The notes under the pieces were generated by a model, which saw only the letters and a program-made list of their open reading frames with translations, was not told the origin of the DNA and made no database searches. Shown piece after piece: positions 8,934 to 13,377 of a stretch of 13,377 nt of DNA. The number at the start of each line of letters is the position of its first letter. Position 1 is the first letter of the stretch. A program made the translations under genes and the position numbers. Source of the stretch: Rodentolepis nana (lineage: Eukaryota; Platyhelminthes; Cestoda; Cyclophyllidea; Hymenolepididae); the NCBI GenBank assembly GCA_900617975.1, contig UZAE01001433.1, positions 1 through 13,377 of the forward strand, in the 5' to 3' direction.

Positions 8934-11011
8934 AGACCCCAAAAGCAACCAATAAGCACGTGTAATTACTCACACCTCTACAAATACTTCAACCACCTAG
9001 TTTAATAAATTCTTCAATTTCAATAAAAATATTGTATGTTAAGATTGATTCTAGTCATCAGGAGAATAAAGAACAGCATATATAAGGACAAAATTACAAT
9101 TATGTCTGCAATTTTCTCATTAGATTTTAATTATAAGAGATCAAATATTTTTGCTTCAGACTGAATGAAGTTAATTTAATTCCTTCCAACCTTATTTTCT
9201 AAACATATATTTCTTGCATATAAGGAAGTAGGTGAAGCATCTAACTAGCAGTTTAAATATATGCATTTTAAAAAATTATTTGGCAACCAAAACAAATTAC
9301 TTTCTACTACATTTAAACTAGAGTTCGAAAGCTCTGTTAATCCTGAAATTTGCCATAATTTAGCTAGAAGTTCAACATACTCGTTTTCATCACTTTAATT
9401 TAACTAAAACAAACTCAATTAAAACGCGTTCTAAAATAAGAAGCTCAACTGCTTAATGAATAAAATGTATAAACTATATTTGCTATATACAACAAAAACC
9501 ACTGTAATTTGCGGTAAATGTTTTCTGCTCCAGGCAGACGCCTCTGGCGTACCCTAGAACTAGCGAAAAATAGCTTAAACCGCTTTTCTTTACTCTTTCT
9601 AGTAAAATAGCGGAATAATTCAAGGGTGCCTAGTAATTCTTTGAAATTTACCGGGGAGTGGCGTCATCTGTAGGCATGGCAACTAATTTTTTCAGAGATT
9701 GGAAAGTGCTCTTAGTTATTAATTGGCATGGTTCGTTAGACACGCCTCTGCTTTGTACTACACCACAATCGGAAAATCAATAAAAAATTTTCTCGAATTT
9801 ACTTACATTTTAAGGTTTTTAGTACTTGCGAGAACTTTTAAAAGATTTGTGCCGATTTTCAACTATGAAAGGAAAGGACAATACTCATACCAATGGTGAA
9901 TTTTTAGGCTGCAAATACTTATTCGATATTGATTATTTCAACTCGGTTAACTTCACTACTACTTACGAAGACGATTGGTAATTACAACTTTCACCAAGTT
10001 TTAGGGGAGAAAATCTGCCTATTAACAACATAGTGATCCCAAACTGGACCTCTATTTGATTGAATAATTTCAAACGATTATTAAGGTAGAACTTAATTTC
10101 TAAGAGGGATAAACTCGATAATTTTTTAAATGCCATAAGTAAAATGAAAAGATCATTACTTATAAATTGTTAGTAAACACTCAGTTTACAAGACTCATTC
10201 TTCTTATCATCACTCGAAAAGATTGAAAAATTCATTACTTCCAAATAGACTCTTTTTAATCAGAGTCCTGTGTGTGAATGACTGCACAAAGATGATATGC
10301 TAATGGATGGATTCGCGATTCTAACACCGGATTACAGGTTTGTGGAGTGCACAAAACTATCATGTCTAAACAAAGAAATCTCATGCCCACACAGACAGAC
10401 TCCAAGGTGTGGTCTTGAGCGCAAAGACCTCTCGCCCAGCCACCAATCAGTTGCCCCTGTATTGGCCAGCAAAGCTTTCATTGAATTTTAATGACTAAGC
10501 TTTGTGACAGACACACTCGCCCCAACGACTATCGGTGTGTCTTGGCAAAACTTCCAAATGACTTCAGATATCCTGCTTTTGGGACTTGAACAAGTCTAAC
10601 TAATTACCAATGTTGTTCATGGTTTGGGTATAATTCCGTAAGTACATGTCGGTATATTCGGAATGTCATATTTGAGTATGCTTATCGGAATTCCTAATTT
10701 AAATGTTGTAATTTTACACAAATAATAGGTACTACCGCACTATTCATTCAGTACCTTCTACAACTTAATTTGCCGACTGATGGCAACTCTGCTGAAAATA
10801 CCTTAATGCACTTGCTATTCAAATGAAATTAGCTCTCTACAAATTGGATTTTGACACATCACCATCGTATGAGTATGTAGACTGCCAGTCAAGCAGTTTC
10901 GATCGAAGTAATACTTCTCCTGCACACTTATCTCATTAACTTCTACGATGGGAAAAAAGATATGAATACAAAAAAATCCGTCAACGGAATTCCTTTTTCA
11001 AATGCTTTTTT
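8934..11011. other. Long intergenic region between gene 3 and repeat copy 2
   Basis: This is mostly AT-rich with no exon of the TAL type. Two stretches are less AT-rich. About 9528-9690 contains the palindrome ACGCC-TCT-GGCGT at 9538-9550. About 10260-10600 contains the hairpin GGTCTT, 7-nt loop, AAGACC at 10411-10429. A 64-codon open frame at 10297-10491 (+) matches nothing I recognise. The blocks look like old interspersed repeats, but no ends or second copies are visible here. Confidence 0.4.
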
Positions 11012-11367
11012 ATTTATATCAATTGGAAGGCTTTCATTAGTCCTTTAGTTGACTTTGGTACTCACAGAGGGGGAAAGCATCAAAGGCGCAAACAGTCGAG
11101 GGGAGGGGGTGGGACAGAAGAGAGATTTACAGATGCAAAGTAGAGACAGACACAAAGATAGAGTGAAAAAGGTGAGGCGAGTACTGTAGAAGTAGGCGAA
11201 TATGACATACAGTGGGTTGATGGTAGTTTGAAGTCAGAACTCAACTGTCGGTTCATGAACTCTTTTGCCGTATGAGTATACGTTGCCCAGGGTGCACCAG
11301 TTTGTTTGCCGTATGAGTATACGTTGCCCAGGGTGCACCACGTGAAGGTAAGTCTATCGCACACCCC
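11012..11367 (-). repeat. Dispersed repeat, copy 2 (inverted relative to copy 1)
   Basis: Read on the minus strand from 11367, this copy follows copy 1 (5099-5469, +): GGGGTGTG, GATAGACTTACC, CACGTGGTGCACCCTGG, CAACGTAT, CATACGGC, the pyrimidine-rich centre, AGTCAACTAAAGG, CTAATGA and GATATAAAT. It has its own 36-bp tandem duplication (11264-11299 and 11305-11340). The plus strand carries CACGTG at 11339-11344, then AAG|GTAAGT with the donor at 11348. A 98-codon open frame on the minus strand (11376-11080) runs through the repeat. It has cysteine- and serine-rich low-complexity content, and the matching frame is not kept in copy 1, so it is not called as a gene. Confidence 0.8.
11264..11340. 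repeat. 36-bp perfect tandem duplication, period 41, inside repeat copy 2
   Basis: Positions 11264-11299 and 11305-11340 are identical over 36 bases. The unit contains GTATGAGTATACG and GGTGCACCA. In copy 1 this segment occurs once (near 5126-5160). The duplication therefore arose after the two copies separated. Confidence 0.88.
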
Positions 11368-12251
11368 TTTTTTCAAATATTAAGTTATTCGATCATATCT
11401 CATTCTTGCATCCATTTCTCTGCTGTAGTATTACTTACTAAGTCAAGAATCAGTTGATTCCAAAACTCACGCTTGCATATAAGTTGATGCTCATTCTAAA
11501 TAAGATGATGGAAAGAAACCGCGATTGGATCTACGATCGTCTTTCCACTTTCTTCTAACTCTGGGTCTCAATATGAATAGCATCCTTATGTGGAGAGCTA
11601 AGTTAATATTGTTAGGTATGTGTGGAAGCCACTGCTATCTACTCCGTAAACATGTTGTTTCCGTAACTAAAGCAAGCGATGCCAATAATAATTGATCATT
11701 TGTATCGCTTCAGCATCTACAAGTCCTGTTGTATTACAGGCTTCCGGCTTTGTCCTGCCACTGCACATTTGGATGCCTTCCTCATGAACTTCGTCCTTAA
11801 TGCATTATCAAACCCACCACCCAAGACGATCCAATTCTGTGCTTATTCATACATGTTTCCCTTTTGTATTGGGGATGGACTGGGCCGACAAGTAGGTCGA
11901 ACCGTGGTCCATCAAATTAGCGCTAAACGTTTGCTCTAACATTATCTCAAAAAAGGTTATCTTTAGACCAGTTTATCCAAGATATATGACGTATTTGCTC
12001 TATTACTCACCTACACTTGACTGCTATTTTTCGTAAATGTACCCGTCAAAAAATGATTTTCTGAAAATGTCTCAGCATGTCACAAGTTAACATATGATTA
12101 CGATGCTGAAGTTCTCATTTGTCATTGTAATTTCTTTATCGGTGTGTGGCGAAAAAATAGTTTAAGGTCATGTTTTCTCAATTATTAACTCAATAAAGGA
12201 TAATAATTACAATATTTAAAGAATTTTATGAAGTAGTCATTTGGACGATCG
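11368..12251. other. Intergenic region downstream of gene 4, with a less AT-rich block at about 11600-11945
   Basis: The block at 11600-11945 is less AT-rich than its surroundings and contains an open frame of 86 codons on the plus strand (11679-11939) that I cannot assign to a family. It has no clear splice sites, signal peptide or motif, so it is not called as a gene. The rest is AT-rich. No canonical AATAAA follows the gene 4 stop closely. TTTTATG on the plus strand (12224-12230) gives the variant CATAAA on the minus strand about 25 nt past the stop. Confidence 0.4.
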
Positions 12252-13306
12252 TCATACTATTGAAGACTTAACAATGTCCTTAGATCCCGGAACTTGCAAA
12301 ACTCCGTAGGTTATGCCCTTGTAATGGAACCAAAGATTCGACTTTGCTTTGAACTGACATATACCCCAGAATCCACCATAGGCCTGATAGAGACTCCATT
12401 CTTTTCCGAACAACTTCTCAATGCGTTCTTTAACTCGGAAGAGTTTAGCCTAAAAGGAGTCATCATAAAAAATATAATCATTCAATTATAATTAAGTCTA
12501 CTTTGATAAAGTTGATCAATTTTATAATATAGAATAGGGCTTAATAAATATTCAACTGAATAAGCTTGTTCAAGAATACACACCCTCACACAATTGGTCA
12601 ATGACTATTCAATTTCACTGAGTTCCACTAAGTTCATTTGCTTTCACGTCTCCTTATTAAAAATAAGCTTTTAATAGCGTGTCACATTTTCATTCGCTAT
12701 CCGATGTAGCCACCCCGCTTGGTAGTGTTCGCGCATATGCAAGGAAAAACGAAAGGACAGACAAGGTGACTTCGATCATTCGATTTTCCAATATGATTTG
12801 AGCACACTTGAGTGAACGTATTGGCACGCAGTTCTGTGCTTACAGAGTAAGATCTGTCCTTGATAGTGGTCATAAGTATTTAGAGGCAAAATAATTAAGA
12901 TGCCTTAAACAGAGCAAAGCTTTTGTGTTAATTTTATTCTAAATTAAAATTAGACATAGTTAAATCAAACAATATTCTAAATTGTAAAATTTATTGGGTT
13001 TTGTTTATGCCTCACCTCAGGTGAATCCCGCCCTTCCATTTCCCCAAGAACAAGCTGAATAATGGTTTCTCGCTGGCGTTGGTCCATGTCCGTTTCAATT
13101 ATCCTTACACTTTTAAAAAAATGCGGTCTAAAAGTTTATAAAATAGATGTTTAATTGAAATTTAAAAACCAAAACATATAAACACACACCCATACATGCA
13201 TACATAATCACTAAACTCACTGGTTGGGATGATAGTCTAAAAAATCGCACAAGTCACGTCTTTTAATGTAGCCAGTCCTTCGAGGATCACATCTGTCAGT
13301 GTAATA
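12252..13306 (-). CDS. TAL-type protein 4, 5' part beyond the window
   Basis: Three exons are visible on the minus strand: 13306-13221, 13127-13016 and 12449-12252 (86, 112 and 198 nt), giving 131 aa and TGA. Introns are 93 and 566 nt, with donors GTGAGT and GTGAGG and AG acceptors. The 86- and 112-nt exons match the third and fourth exons of genes 1 and 3. The first exons, including the start codon, lie past position 13377. The EF-hand loop (visible residues 7-18) reads D-P-R-R-T-G-Y-I and ends in D. It keeps the first aspartate and glycine but has arginines at ligand positions. The DLC domain spans the last 103 residues, with F-G-K-E-W, G-G-F-W-G and T-Y-G. The histidine kept after the W motif in genes 1-3 is absent (Q-F-K). 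The protein runs 11 residues past the usual end. This is the most diverged paralogue. Confidence 0.85.
12451..13015. other. Long last intron of gene 4 (interior)
   Basis: This is the interior of the 566-nt intron. A less AT-rich stretch at about 12690-12860 sits inside otherwise AT-rich sequence and may be an inserted repeat. I see no coding exon of this family in it and no ends that mark an element. Confidence 0.4.
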
Positions 13307-13341
13307 CTTAAGCGATGTAAAAGCATTATTATTCGGGAAGA

Positions 13342-13345
<4 letters not shown>

Positions 13346-13377
<32 letters not shown>
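13346..13377. repeat. (AT)n microsatellite at the window edge
   Basis: This is an uninterrupted AT dinucleotide run reaching the last base, so its full length is unknown. It lies in the intron upstream of the first visible exon of gene 4. On the minus strand it is followed by the polypyrimidine stretch and AG acceptor used at 13307. Confidence 0.95.

Noticed and set aside
10411..10429. tRNA or hammerhead ribozyme centred on the hairpin
   Set aside because: No complete cloverleaf could be drawn, and the conserved hammerhead core (CUGANGA and GAAA) is absent.
11080..11376. 98-codon open frame on the minus strand, the longest single frame in the window
   Set aside because: It lies wholly in dispersed repeat copy 2 and spans its private tandem duplication. 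It is not preserved in copy 1 and has low-complexity composition. It is a by-product of the repeat, not a gene.
11634..11700. Minus-strand frame reading Y-Y-W, a stop, then H-V-Y-G-V, suggesting another DLC remnant between genes 3 and 4
   Set aside because: The spacing between Y-W and V-Y-G is about 10 residues instead of 18, there is an internal stop, and no flanking exon was found. The match is too short to claim.

Overview
The window reads as eukaryotic, AT-rich DNA with small spliced genes, most likely from a parasitic flatworm. A cestode is favoured over a trematode, by inference. The basis is a tandem family of genes pairing an N-terminal EF-hand-like region with a C-terminal dynein-light-chain (DLC) domain. 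This is the layout of the flatworm tegument-allergen-like (TAL) proteins. Several introns are very short (39 and 43 nt), which is also common in flatworms. I see no bacterial operons, rRNA, tRNA, CRISPR array or viral gene. Species cannot be fixed from this sequence.

Layout: positions 1-292 are a less AT-rich block with a 51-bp direct repeat. Positions 293-2900 are AT-rich with no supportable gene. A degenerate DLC-like fragment lies at 2922-3068 (minus). Four TAL-type genes then follow, all on the minus strand: gene 1 (4856 to 3543, 5 exons, 166 aa), gene 2 (6819 to 6156, 4 exons, 167 aa), gene 3 (8828 to 7921, 5 exons, 193 aa) and gene 4 (from beyond the right edge to 12252; last three exons visible, 131 aa). 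Every gene was assembled by hand from GT/AG boundaries. The internal exon sizes agree: 65, 86 and 112 nt, with intron phases 1, 0, 2, 0. That agreement is strong internal support. The phase-2 intron falls between the EF-hand part and the DLC part.

Two copies of an unclassified dispersed repeat of about 360 bp lie in opposite orientation at 5099-5469 (+) and 11012-11367 (-), flanking genes 2 and 3. Each copy has its own, different internal tandem duplication. Both carry a perfect splice-donor consensus and a CACGTG box near one end. The 3.4-kb gap between genes 3 and 4 holds copy 2 and two less AT-rich blocks of unknown origin (about 10260-10600 and 11600-11945). The window ends in an (AT)n microsatellite inside the intron upstream of the first visible exon of gene 4.

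How the genes relate: they look like old, strongly diverged tandem duplicates. Each is probably transcribed from its own promoter, since genes 2 and 3 share a promoter-like motif at nearly the same distance from the ATG. The products would be small, soluble, tegument-associated proteins. The EF-hand loops have lost several calcium ligands, so calcium binding is doubtful. The DLC domains keep a recognisable core.
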